A DNA stretch of 64,000 nucleotides from Periconia sp. R9002 (Eukaryota > Ascomycota > Dothideomycetes > Pleosporales > Periconiaceae): positions 372,001-436,000 of the forward strand of contig JAMAHW010000026.1 in NCBI GenBank assembly GCA_023627715.1, written 5' to 3'. The position numbers were made by a program, and so were the translations under genes. Shown here piece by piece: positions 23,167 through 33,872 of the stretch. The first letter of the stretch is position 1. Every line of letters starts with the position of its first letter. The notes beneath the pieces are model-generated. The model saw nothing but the letters and a program-made list of their open reading frames with translations. It was not told where the DNA came from and made no database searches.

Positions 23167-23198
23167 TATGAAATGTAAGAATGAATCCTCACAGAGCA
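23167..23198. repeat. Dispersed 32-bp element, copy 1
   Basis: Twenty-one consecutive bases starting TATGAAATGTAAGAATG are identical to 47439-47459. After the next base, TC, CAGAG and AT are also shared. This is far beyond chance for a 64-kb window. Confidence 0.75.
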
Positions 23199-23485
23199 TT
23201 GTTACTATTGGTATTTACGCAGGAAGAAAAACACAAAGTAACATCGTGATCCGTGGTTATAGTCACAATAAATAGATAGGGCTACTCTGGTTACCTAGGA
23301 CAATCACAATCAGTCTCACATAACGTTTCCAGCCTTTTTTTTTTATTTTACTAAGATATATCGATGCCCCTGCAATAATTCAAAACCAAGTAAAAACACC
23401 GGGAATCCCCGTTTGAGTACATGTAGCTGCGCATAACAGCGAATTGGTTAAAGTAAAGAAAATCGTTATTCATCGGTGTAGAGCC

Positions 23486-24313
23486 TCAGGTCTCTCCTGT
23501 TAGGTCTGGTGGATCCCAAATGGTGTTGATCTTGAGCAGCAACCCTAACTGAATGTCCTCGTTCACGTCTGAGCCCGGCATTTCGTCTAGTAGGGCACGA
23601 CAAAAAGGCTCGTCGTCTCGAGAGCACCATTCAATGATGAATCTCTGGAAAGTCCAAGGGTAGAATCCCGACCAAGCGAAGTCTATAAAATACATCTCGT
23701 CGTCTTCCGTTATCATGATGTTTCGTTTTGCGATATCCATATGAAGGAAAACAAGCTTTCTGTCACCAAAGGAGAAGGTGGGTAACTTGTCGTCTTTCAG
23801 GTCGATCCTCTCGTTCATCCAGGTCTCCATATGCTGCAGTGAGGTGAAGCGTGTGCCTGCTGACCTATAGCCCCACAAAATACCAACTGGTACACCACCA
23901 TATACAGGTCCAGGACCTTGGGATGGGGGCATCGGCAACTTTGTCAGATGCTCAATAGCACTGGCAATACGCTTGATCATCTCTGATCCTACGTCGCGTT
24001 CTTCTAGGGTGACGCCCGGAACAAACTCCATAACAATGTACCCAACGGGCGAATGGATCCATTCGCCATGCGTAAAGAAGCGATATATTTGAGGAACTCG
24101 TACTATGTTCACATCTGCATGACGATACACATAGTCGAGGGTTGTTGCTTCGTTTTGGCGGATTCCCGTTCCGAATTTGACGGCGACGTTGGGGAGGATC
24201 TTGACAACCCTGAGGCAGCCTATCTCGTTCATGAGGCGTGGAGCGCTCTCGCAAAGTGCGACAATTTCTTCGTTCGAAATGTCCTTAAGACTTTCTGACG
24301 ATGTGTACTCCAT
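23486..24313 (-). CDS. Aminoglycoside phosphotransferase / protein-kinase-like (APH) enzyme
   Basis: This is a kinase-fold small-molecule phosphotransferase of the large fungal APH-like group; the natural substrate is unknown. One exon of 275 residues, starting MEYTSSESLKD (the frame extends upstream but only from a non-ATG codon). Visible motifs: VVKILPNVAVKFG (beta-strand Lys region), YIVMEFVPGVTLEE (hinge), HMDIAKRNIMI (catalytic loop with Asp and Asn, equivalent to HxDxxxxN) and YFIDFAWSGFYP (metal-binding Asp in DFx). The length is short but complete. The gene lies between two diverged direct repeats and next to AT-rich DNA, so it may be a recent or mobile accessory gene (inference). These enzymes are often expanded in dothideomycetes and are not known to confer drug resistance there. 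Confidence 0.85.
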   Translation of the reverse strand: MEYTSSESLKDISNEEIVALCESAPRLMNEIGCLRVVKILPNVAVKFGTGIRQNEATTLDYVYRHADVNIVRVPQIYRFFTHGEWIHSPVGYIVMEFVPGVTLEERDVGSEMIKRIASAIEHLTKLPMPPSQGPGPVYGGVPVGILWGYRSAGTRFTSLQHMETWMNERIDLKDDKLPTFSFGDRKLVFLHMDIAKRNIMITEDDEMYFIDFAWSGFYPWTFQRFIIEWCSRDDEPFCRALLDEMPGSDVNEDIQLGLLLKINTIWDPPDLTGET

Positions 24314-24788
24314 TGTGAACGAGTTGGAGAGCAAGTAGCAGCTTGAGGGGAGGTTTGGATGAAGGACGCGCAAGCCTTTTATAAGCGAAAACCTGGCGTA
24401 GTACCATTATTTAATCAGCTTTAAACAAGAATAGCTTTGTAGTACGGGAAGCCACATTTTGATTGGATTCTTTAGTCTGTTATGTGTTCGGGTCTGCGCC
24501 CTTCCGTAAATGTGAACTTAAAACTGTACTAGCGGTTTGATGGATTTGAATGCATATGCAATAGGACTGATTTTCAGATTACTGGTGCGTATATGAAATA
24601 ATTATTCAACGTTCCTGATAAAGCAATCCATTTTTTTTTTAGTATTGAACTGTTAGAAGGTGTTCTACCTAACAAAAGAGATGGCCAAAAAGAGTGACAA
24701 AAACAAGGTGGGCGGCCTTGGCAACAAAAGGGGAAAGCAATCCATAGACAAGCTCTAATCCCCTGGGTTTCCTAATCGCGTGGCACCT
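24314..24788. other. Spacer with repeat copy B
   Basis: A 475-bp gap between the kinase-like gene and the small DUF7770-like gene, both reading leftward. It contains the second copy of the diverged direct repeat (24653-24732) and a 25-codon mini-ORF. No other feature is seen. Confidence 0.5.
24653..24732 (+). repeat. Diverged direct repeat, copy B
   Basis: Partner of 22891-22972 in direct orientation. It contains a 25-codon mini-ORF at 24681-24758 (MAKKSDKNKVGG...) whose first codons align gap-free with the mini-ORF of copy A, with several differences at third codon positions. Confidence 0.6.
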
Positions 24789-25372
24789 TTAGAGAAACGT
24801 TCCTTGTTTAATTTCTAGTTCCAATGGCCTCTCATTGATCGACCAGTTATATTTGGTGACTTCGTCCAGCTCTTGGTTCGAAGTTGATGTGAGGGAAACA
24901 AGCCCTACAGATCGCCAGTCACGGTTGACGACACGGCTATAAATATTAGCGGATGGTTTGAATAGAAACACACTTGAACGTACACCCAGTGATGGCATCC
25001 GGCACCGTTCTCTGCCATCCGGTATCTATGCCGTCTATTGTCATAGAGATTGCGAATATAATGCCCTACTGTAGCGAAAGGCCCCGGGGCGAAGTCCCAC
25101 ATCCCTGTAGCACTTGTGGAAACTTCGTATTCCAATTTAGACACTTCCAAAACACCCGTAAGATCGTCTGAGTATATGTTTGCGAGTCTCATATTGATTC
25201 GAACGGAGTGATTTGGAACATTTAGGACGAGGAGAAAGATGTCCCAATGATGAAGACTGAACCTTCCCGATGGGACGACTGGGCCCACCGTATGTGATAC
25301 GATTCTGACCACCCCTACTGGAAGATCGAGTACACTTGCTGGGACGTTGTCAATTCTGTAGGTGGGTGACAT
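24789..25372 (-). CDS. Small protein resembling the fungal DUF7770 family
   Basis: The function is unknown. Two exons (24984-25372 and 24789-24936) separated by a 47-nt intron (GTACGT donor, CGCTAATA branch, TAG acceptor) give 178 residues with a consistent phase-2 junction. Visible features are VRIVSHTVGPVVPSGRFSLHHWDIFLLVL, a strand-rich start; SVRINMRL; and GAGCHHWVRVV spanning the splice site. I associate the pattern 'HTxGP ... HWxIFL ... SVRxNM ... GCxxWV' with DUF7770, from memory and not checked. Without splicing the first exon reads on for 26 residues to a stop. It lies in the accessory-looking block with the APH-like kinase. Confidence 0.65.
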
Positions 25373-28300
25373 GATTATTGAGAAGGTACAATTTGGAAGC
25401 GTATATGATGAGGACTAACAGATGGAATGCTTTCGCAGATCTACTGGAGCCACATCACTTTATATAATTATAACAGACTATAAACAGTTAGACGAAAAAT
25501 GTACTCAACATGTGGATGGCATCCTTTGACCTAGATCTCATGACCCAACTGGCACAGTTCTAGGTCCGCGCTCTACCTATCCGGTTCCACCGGCTCTCAC
25601 CAAGCGATTATATTGTCTCCACGTAGGGCACATCGGGAAGATGGTTGGATTAGGATCAAAAGCACCTGCTGCATCTTTTGGTTTTTTCCGGTTTACTGTG
25701 TCGAAAAATCACGCACGTTGCAACCTTGGTCCGTAGGTTGATTTCGTTGCCCAAGCGGCACATCAACTGAACCAAGATCAACATCCAATCAATCAGATTA
25801 CCCACCCTCAAACTCTCGCCACGTCCACGGAATAGCTGTGAACAGCGTCGTACTGTACGTTTTCCTGACCACGCACGCTCCTTTAGTACCACCTTCTAAT
25901 CTCGCAGTTTGCAAGTCTAAAGCCCCACGAAAACAGGAGTAGTGCGCTATCAACAACGTTCGTGAATGGTGCCAGCGAAAGATGCTGGTGCACACAGGCT
26001 TCATCAGACCAGGAAACTACTTTTGCACCCTAACATCCATGAAACCCCGATATTCAGCCAGAGAAGGTCATCTCACAACAGTCTCGATGCGTAGCATAGA
26101 AGGCCTATCGCAACCATCTTGAAGGTACAACGAGAGAAATTTAAGTCACCAAAAACACGTCAAGCTGGTTACAATTACTCATTTAGTACTAACTTCTGCA
26201 TTCTCGGATTTTCTCTTTCGCGCTTGTATCCGGTCGGGTAGCAACGACATACCACAGCTTCAATAGTAGACACAAAGGTAGACCATCCAACCAATTACGT
26301 AGACGAATTGGGAGTCGAGTTGTACATACTATTTAGCACTTCTAGACGCTACTCATATTCCCCCGTCACAGCTGTTTGGATCTTGGCACGTAGCAACGGA
26401 GAAGCCCGCGATCTAAGACCAACTGAACGTCGATTTGTTGTGGCCTGATACAAAAATGGGGCGAGATAGGTAGTGTTGATGCGTTTTCTTGAGAGGCATT
26501 AGTTGCCTATCAGGTAAGGAAGGACGAGGACAAGGCGTAAAGTAATACAAAGATAATGTCCTATCATAGATGGTGAACACAGACACGTTGTCCCCATTAC
26601 ACCACACTATCGAACATATTTTGAATTAAGTGTACGTCCGACTCACCCTCAACCATAGACAATCCTGAACATGCTACGCTATGCAAAGAAAGGAGACATA
26701 CGGAAAGTAACGAAGGACAGCACACGGGCTGTGATTGATCTGACCCATTCTCCAGGTGAGGCTGACTGGGTTCACAGAGCAACAACGAAGGGGAAAGAGT
26801 TGTGACTCATTCAGGTGAAGCTGATAGGTTCCCAAGAAGGGAAAAGAAGGAACAGGATTCAAGAAAAAGGGATCATTAACAGATAGCAAATCAACGGTTT
26901 CCACACATACTGTTTCCACTGGTGAATGCTGCCGTGTGCTGCGACACCATCATCCTCTCTTCCCTCCCCCAGAGAAGAAGAAGAAGAAGCTAGCCAAGAT
27001 ACCACCTATCCACACGCAGTCAAGAAGTAGCCATAACACACAATCACGACCCAAAGAACGTCCAATCCAGCACCGTCCACTTCCCCTAAACGCCTTGAAA
27101 CAATCCACCAAATCATTGATAATCTAACGTGACACAATCCATTTTCCGACCCACACCCTTCAACGTGTTCGATATCCGTAAATGTAATTAACATATGCAA
27201 GTGTCATCTATTATCGCCGTGTGCTCGGTGGGGCCTTTGAAAAGTGAAATCGTTGGACCTTGAGGCTTGGTGACACATATAGGACGTGTTCTTGGTCACG
27301 AGTGTAGCGTGACAGAGTTTCGGGACTGTTTGGAGTGGATAGCGCCTGGGTTGTGCTGTTCGATAGCTTGTTCTAACGGTTCGATTCTCTGAGTTCTTTG
27401 CCCCCCTCCCCCTTTTTTTTGGTGGGAGACAGAGACCGGTCATCAGTCTTAGCAACATTCAGCTTTTCTTCTAATGCCAAGCTTACAGATGTAGAGTCAC
27501 GAAGTCTGAACAAACCCTCTGGAGTCAATGAGAGGTGCGAGTGAGCAGCTTTTTTCACCGGGCAGCTCATCTTCAACGGTTTTTTGACGGTCGAAGCTTG
27601 ACAAGAAAGTTGTTTCCACGTTTTATCTTCCCCCCTTACTCGCAGCACTAGCGAGTCTACAGAAGCTGATTACCCAGAACCCACCAAATCCATCGCTCAT
27701 GAGGTAGCCCGAGTCGCGCCTCCCTCATACCCACCATATACTCTGAACTGAACGGCTCGGGAGGGACCTGGAATGAGCCGGTCGGAGACGTTGGCAAAGG
27801 ATTTGTCTAAGGGCCGATTTCAAGCTTTTGACAAGTGAATGGGTGGGTTTGACGACTACTGCTGGCAAGAAAACGTATATGCATCGTACAGTCGTTGCAA
27901 GTGATGGGGTCTAAGTCTTCGTGTGGTGTTAAAAGCAGCTATGGAGGTTGTTGTTTGTTGTTGTAGCGACTAGACATTCTGCTTGGTGTCTAGATTTCTA
28001 CAAATTTTTTGATGGGATGGACAAAGAGAACACATACACAGACGCCCCAAGAAAGCAGAGTAGTCAAGAAGCACCCCGACGTTTTCATTCACGCCCACTT
28101 AGCTGTGCAAACAGACCATCCACCACCCTAAGGGAACGTCCTCTGGTAACTTACCATACGTACATACATACACCCCCTCAGCACGTCCCCGATTTCGCGG
28201 GTATACGAAATATTCACCTTTTATCATAAAGAAGCGGCATCAGTTGATAGTACTAGTCATCAATCTGTGGTTTAAGGGCCATATATGCGACGCCTTTTAT

Positions 28301-29565
28301 TCTTTTCCATAACTCATCCCCAACCCACAAGAACCACCCACACGCAAACGTAATACCCCACGGTCGTTCTAAAGAAATGAGTGGCTCGGAGATGCTTAGT
28401 CCATCCACACTCACTCCCATACCCCCATCTTCACAATCACATTCGATCAACCCACCTATCTTATCTACCCTAACCCCCCAAAAAGTTCCCTCAAATGTCC
28501 CGCAAACCGAAAGAAGAACACGTACGTACGTAACTTAAACAAAAACTACCCACCCATTCCCCTTTTCAAAACTATCACTTACTCCCCCAGACTCCCAAAA
28601 TCACATTCCTAACTAACCCCACATACCCTCCTTCACATTTCCTCAATCCAACATATCAATATCTGTACAGCACTTGAACTACGTACACAACTCCTCAACC
28701 CCCCTCCCCTTTCCACCATCTCACATCAAACCCCTCCCTACCTGCCTACCACTACCCATACCCCTTGCTACATTTTCCGCACTCCCATTATTTCACTTTA
28801 CGATCACTTCAAAGTTGGGTTGCGTATAAATATGGATGTATGTTTTACCTCTTATTCAAGTCTACATACGTAAAACATTTCATTCTCATCTATACCTCTA
28901 CCTCTCCCTCCCCCCCCAACCCTCTCTCTATCCTCTCCTCTCTCTGTCTCTCGACAAAGAAATCACATTACGAAAAAATAAAAATAAATAACCGATTCTC
29001 ATAATCTTGATTACTGCTCTGACAGAGGTCTCTAAGAGGTTACACAATTAAAGCGTTTAATGATAACAAGCGTGTGAAGTAAGTTTAGTTTAGAAAAAGC
29101 TGTTCTGTCTCACGCTTGTTTGTTTGTTTGTTTGCTTGCTTGCTTGCTTGCCAAGTCTTGTCTCCCTTTATTCTCATTCTCATTCTCGTTCATTTTCTCT
29201 CTGCATTCTCTGCTATAGGTAGGACATGCTGTGCCGTGATGAGGGGGAGGGAACACAAGACCCCCTCCCCTCCTCCCCTCTCTCTCTCCCTTGGGAAAGG
29301 AAAGGAGGTAAAAAAAAAAACTAGGGTATTAAGTAGGTAGGATAAGAGCCGGGGGAGCTATTGTAGAACCAAAAAATCTAGCACATTAGAAAGTCGAGAA
29401 AAGAAAAAAAAAAAAACGCCCAAATGCTAAGCTTTCATATCGCAAGAGTTAAAGATCGAAAGAAACAACAACACCGTGGGAGGGAAAAAAAAAAGGGCAA
29501 AATTAGGAATAAGACTCGTATTCATTCATAGACACACACGATTTCTGCACGCACGAACGCACATG
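25373..29565. other. 4.2-kb stretch without a supportable gene
   Basis: Many short open frames on both strands (the longest about 90 codons, at 27373-27648) have neither a domain nor splice partners. The left half has ordinary base composition. The right half (28000-29300) is C/T-rich on the plus strand with ACGTACGTACGT-, CCTACC- and CTTT-type words and a GTTT/GCTT repeat. An imperfect direct repeat lies at 26743-26834. It could contain a non-coding RNA or an eroded mobile element, but I see no evidence that decides. Confidence 0.45.
29116..29150. repeat. GTTT/GCTT tetranucleotide repeat
   Basis: About four GTTT units pass directly into about four GCTT units in non-coding DNA. Confidence 0.85.
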
Positions 29566-30745
29566 CTACCTCTGCTGCTTGGCCTTCATGGCAAGATGTG
29601 AGTACACCCACGCACCGCCCAGCGCCGACACGACGCCCATCCACTCCTTCCCAGAAAGCACCTTGTGCTCGCTGTACCAGCCAATCGACAGGATCAGTAT
29701 CGTCTTGATGTGGCTGACGATGTTGAACGTGAGCGCCGAGGTGCGGCCGATAATGAGGAACTGTGAGAGGTTCACCATCGAGGCCATGACGCCTGAGCCG
29801 AGGACAGCCCAGAGGTTCTTGTTGGGGATGGCGGCGAAGTTGGGGATCGTATCAATAAAAGGGACGAAGGGGATGAGCATCAGGACCGCGATGGGGGCCT
29901 GGTTGAGGAGCAGCTGCGGGCCTGAGACGGCGAAGTCTTCGATCTTCTTGCCAATCCAGATTTGGTAGAGGGCGGTGGAGCAGAAGGCGAGGACTGCGAT
30001 GATGACGCCGAAGAGGCGCGTCTTGTCTTCTCCTTCCACGTTCTTGACCATGGTCAATGATACGCCTGCGCACGTCGTCAGGATGGCTGCGAGCATCCAC
30101 CGCGTTACCGTCTTCCGGAAGAGCACAAAGTTGATGAGGACTACGGTTGGGGTTGTCATGACTTTGGCTAGTTGGTAGAAGCTAATGTCGTTGTATGTCA
30201 AACTGAGATTGCCGAGAATCACGTAGCCGGCGAAGAAGGCGCATACCGGGACCATGTCCCAGGGGTTCAGGCGGACGGGTTTGAAGAGGCGGAAAGGGGA
30301 CCGCGAAGCGACAAAGAGGACGACGGCCGTGGTTATGAAGTGCCACATGACGACCATGATCTGGCACGATGCGAGTTGTTCATCGCTAAGGACACTGCCG
30401 CGTTGTCAGCCATTCATTCCAGTCTCTCCCATGTACCTGCGCAAGGGCGGGGAATTCCATACAGTTTTGTGAAGAAGATCAAGCCCAGGGTGGAAAACGT
30501 GTTGAGCGCGACACATAGACAGGTGACAATCTTCTCCTTGAGGGTTATGGGTGCGGGCTCCTCGGCGGGAGTCTCGTACTTTGGGAGTTCATCGAGTTCG
30601 GTGGATTCGCGCGGGCCGTCAATGTTGTCGACGAGTCCGTCAGTGGAAGGGCGCTTCTCTGCTGCAAGTTGAACACTCGAGTTAGGTGGCACGTTTAAAC
30701 CAGCAGGCGCCGGTCCTGGGACCACAAGTAGAATCACGTACCCAT
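29566..30745 (-). CDS. Triose-phosphate/nucleotide-sugar transporter family protein (SLC35E3-like)
   Basis: A multi-pass Golgi/ER transporter of the TPT/EamA superfamily; the exact substrate cannot be read. Three coding exons (30742-30745, 30463-30661, 29566-30385) give 340 residues. The first coding exon is just ATGG, and all phases agree. After a hydrophilic start (MAEKRPSTDG) come about ten hydrophobic segments. Family blocks are FFTKL followed by DEQLASCQIMVVMWHF across intron 2, NLSLTYNDISFYQLAKVM, TTPTVVLINFVLFRKTVTR and GRTSALTFNIVSHIKTILIL. The end is a basic MKAKQQR tail. SLC35E3-type proteins are the closest match I can recall; a phosphate/sugar-phosphate antiporter or UDP-sugar carrier is possible. 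Confidence 0.9.
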
Positions 30746-32267
30746 GGGAATGGAGCGAGAGCGACAGGACAGCCGGCGTCGGACGAAGACGGTTGGCTAG
30801 CGAGCGAGTGGATGGGGTGGCTGAGAGGAAGAGATAGGCTACGCGACCATGCTAAATAACCAAGAATGACAGAGGGCGAAAGGAAAAGGGTTAGGTGGAG
30901 GAGGACACGGATAGGCGAGGTGTCACGGTGAGTGTGACGGGCGCAGCGGGAGTGGTGATGATAGATGTAAATGTAGTCGAGAGTCTTGAAAGAGGTGGGA
31001 AAAGAAAGGGTGGCGCCGGGCCGGGAGGCATGGGGAAGCACCGCCGCTGATTGGCCGCCTAGGTCCTGGGATACTTTTGCATTGCTCTTGCTTTCCGACT
31101 AGCCGACCACATTAATACCTCGCGCTAGGGCCTCACTCTCTTTTCACGTATTCTACCCGCTATCTCTCCTGTTTATGCCTGCAGTCTATGTATCAGAGTA
31201 CGACACGCCAGAGATCTGTCAGTCAGTGACAGCCTGTTTCACCAACGGAATCGGTTAGTTTTCACGCCATGGCAAGGCTGAGCCAGTATGACATTGCCCC
31301 AGCGACGAATCTGAAATCCGCCCTCGGCCCGCTATATTACTGTACGCGGTGTTAGGCCTATCATACAAGCCTCCCCACTACACGAACTAGGTGTTCTACA
31401 AGCCCACCACCGACGGAAAAGGACGCCTTGCATATCAGGTCCCTTTACTTTTCTACCATTTACGATCCCGTATCTGCAGTTCGACCTTTTTAAGCAATGT
31501 GTGTGGTAACCTAAAATACACTACATATCCATAATCGTCCTGCCTGGTTGGTGTATACCATATAAACTATACAGCAATTCACCAATACGAACAAAGCAAA
31601 CATTAAAACCTCCCAACGGAACGACCAAAACCCAAAATGCACACCACTTACATGCATGCAAGCACACAATTCAATTCAATATTCCCAACGGTTTCACTGC
31701 GCCCACGAAGGAACCAAACAAATTTTATTAACTTTGCACCCCCCTTAACGAATTGCTGACCAACTTTGAATGACCACTAAGGCTAAGCCACCTCACATGA
31801 TTCACCGCGCCGTTACCGCACGCAGCAAAGACAGAAAAAAGGGGGGTTTGCGAAAGCGCCGTTTGTACTTTCTTCATCTGGGAAGATTTGTTTGAAAAAG
31901 ACGAGACGCAGATTCCAATCGAGACCACGCTGGTGTCTTACAATTAAACTCAAGATCGACAAGGGGGGATACATTGTATGTAGCGAGCGAGCTGGGTAGA
32001 ACGAGACAAAGTTTACTAAACGGCACATTCCCCAGATCTTCCAACGACTTGATTGAGAAAGGGGAAAGTGAGTATGCCACGTATACTTTGAGCGTAGTTT
32101 GGCAACGGGCGTAAACGATAATGTTGTGCCACTAGGTTAGGGTGAAGATTCACAGGGTGCATCTACGCTGCACGATATAAACACCTATGCGCAATAGATG
32201 TAGGAAATGAAGAAGAAATCAATTTAGTCCCACTCTCCTTCCATCTGTCCCTGATCTACAAACACAC
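30746..32267. other. Intergenic region upstream of the transporter gene
   Basis: About 1.5 kb between the transporter start and the F-box stop (both leftward). It holds the transporter promoter and the F-box 3' UTR. Short frames only; nothing supportable. Confidence 0.5.
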
Positions 32268-33344
32268 TCAAACAGCAACCCCGGCCTCCCCAGCCGCCAG
32301 CGCGCTCATAAACTCCGAAAGATCCTCACCGCGCTCCCCCAACACCCACTCGAGCGTCTGCCCCCACGTCTCGCCATTGTTCTCGAACCAGTCCCCGAGC
32401 CCGCGCACGTAGCCCTCCACCATGCCCTTGAGAGGCGCGTTTTCCTTGAGCCACATGATTTGCTCCGGGTCCAATTTCAGCATGTCCTCGACTACGTAGT
32501 AGTGCGGGATGTCGTCGCCCCAGCCTTCTGCGCCGACCTCGTGGTTGGGATGTAGACTGTACTTTGAGGCGGCGTGGCGCGTGTTGTACGTTTGTGTGCT
32601 GTGGAAGTGGGACGACAGCGTGTTGGAGCTCGTGTGGTAGTGGGCGGTGAATGGATTGTATGCTGGCGGGGACTGGCAGGGTGGCGGGTAGTTGAGGTGG
32701 ATATTGAATAGGAGCGAGTGCTCGTTGTCGGGATAACGCTTTTTGAATTTACGAGCGATTGTTCCGTTGGATGGGCAGACGTTGCTGTGGACTACTTCGC
32801 GGAGCACGTTGTGGACGTCGGCCATTTCGGCGAGCTCCTCTGAGCTCCAGTTGTGGAGTAGGCCGGCGCGCTTTTGAACAACGAGCTTCGATGCACGGAA
32901 CTCGCGCGGATGGTCCCGATTGTGGAACGCACGCGAATAGAGCCACAGCCGGTACACGGCTCGTCGCAAACGATACTGCTCCTCGCTCGTGATGAGCCGT
33001 CTCTGCTCGTAATTGTATTTCCACTTCTTGAATGGATAAATATCGCACCACTTCTCGGCAGTACGTCCGGCGCGTACGATTTGCTTGAGCAGAGCCATGG
33101 AGAAGGGAACATGGCGGATGATGTGTGCGGGCTGACTGGCGTTATGTGTCAGGAGTTGAGTGACGTCTTGGAGCGGCCCAAACTGGGCTTCGGCAGCGGT
33201 TTCGAGGATATTGAGTTTTTGGGAGGAAGAGAAGATATGGCGGAAACGGCGGGAGGTAGATGAAAGGGCCAGAACATCAGTGACTGAAGTACAGGAGAGA
33301 TAGATGTGAGCAATCAGCTCGGTCGCAAGGTCTTCGAACAACAT
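32268..33344 (-). CDS. F-box domain protein
   Basis: A likely substrate-recognition subunit of an SCF ubiquitin ligase. One exon of 358 residues, beginning at the first ATG (MLFEDLATELIAHIYLSC). Residues 1-45 form an F-box: LATELIAHIYLSCTSVTDVL followed by ALSSTSRRFRHIF. The remainder lacks LRR or WD40 repeats. It has a helical, Trp/Tyr/Arg-rich middle (EKWCDIYPFKKWKYNYEQRR, YRLRRAVYRLWLYSR), a Pro/His/Ser-rich loop and an acidic end (WVLGERGEDLSEFMSAL). This layout is typical of lineage-specific fungal F-box proteins. It is divergent from the gene at 33873, with a 528-bp gap. Confidence 0.85.
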   Translation of the reverse strand: MLFEDLATELIAHIYLSCTSVTDVLALSSTSRRFRHIFSSSQKLNILETAAEAQFGPLQDVTQLLTHNASQPAHIIRHVPFSMALLKQIVRAGRTAEKWCDIYPFKKWKYNYEQRRLITSEEQYRLRRAVYRLWLYSRAFHNRDHPREFRASKLVVQKRAGLLHNWSSEELAEMADVHNVLREVVHSNVCPSNGTIARKFKKRYPDNEHSLLFNIHLNYPPPCQSPPAYNPFTAHYHTSSNTLSSHFHSTQTYNTRHAASKYSLHPNHEVGAEGWGDDIPHYYVVEDMLKLDPEQIMWLKENAPLKGMVEGYVRGLGDWFENNGETWGQTLEWVLGERGEDLSEFMSALAAGEAGVAV

Positions 33345-33872
33345 GTTGACGGTTATGAGCAATATAAACTTGGAAATTGAACGGGAACGAACGTCCTTCC
33401 TCTTCTACACTCCTGCTTGATAACTTCGGGCTGACGCTTTATTTCAGATTGATATGAGATCGGGAACGAGTTGACGAGAAGCCACAGGAGTCTTATTGAC
33501 CTAGTTGGTATTGCTTCGTCGTCAAAGGGGAAGGAAGGGTTCAAATGATACGGACCCCTCCGTTGGGGCTATAGGAAAAAACAAAGTCATCTTGGTTTAT
33601 GGTGCTGGGGCAAATCGCCAGTCCGTTTGGACTGGATACCTGGATCGATGTCATGGTTGCGATGAGTGAGGAAAGGAGTCGTGGACATTGGAGTCAGAGT
33701 GTACATGTAGGTACCAACACGCTAAGTCTCGCACGTGCCTGGAGTCTGGGGCCAATTAGTGACCAGTTCCCCCCGCTACATCATCCCCTCATCGCCATCC
33801 ACTTTTTGGTCGTTCATGCATACTTAACCAAAACATCATTTTTATCCCGGTTGGTGAGGCATTGCTGGCACA
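33345..33872. other. Divergent promoter region (F-box / 2EXR-like gene)
   Basis: A 528-bp gap between two outward-reading genes. Nothing else is recognised. Confidence 0.5.

Larger units (their letters stand above)
21943..23485. other. AT-rich intergenic region with repeat remnants
   Basis: About 1.5 kb without a supportable gene. The part from about 22800 is noticeably AT-rich and holds one copy of a diverged direct repeat (22891-22972) and one copy of a dispersed 32-bp element (23167-23198). A GTGATC(C)GTGGTTAT word occurs twice (about 23156 and 23248). Confidence 0.5.

Noticed and set aside
23486..24313. Reading the APH-like gene as an antibiotic resistance determinant
   Set aside because: Kinase-fold APH-like proteins are widespread in fungi with unrelated roles; no closer match to bacterial aminoglycoside kinases is visible.
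27370..27390. A GGTTCGATTC word resembling a tRNA T-loop
   Set aside because: No stem pairing around it and no D or anticodon arm upstream.
27373..27648. 91-codon frame on the minus strand
   Set aside because: No similarity recognised, no upstream exon and a low-complexity tail; not enough evidence for a gene.
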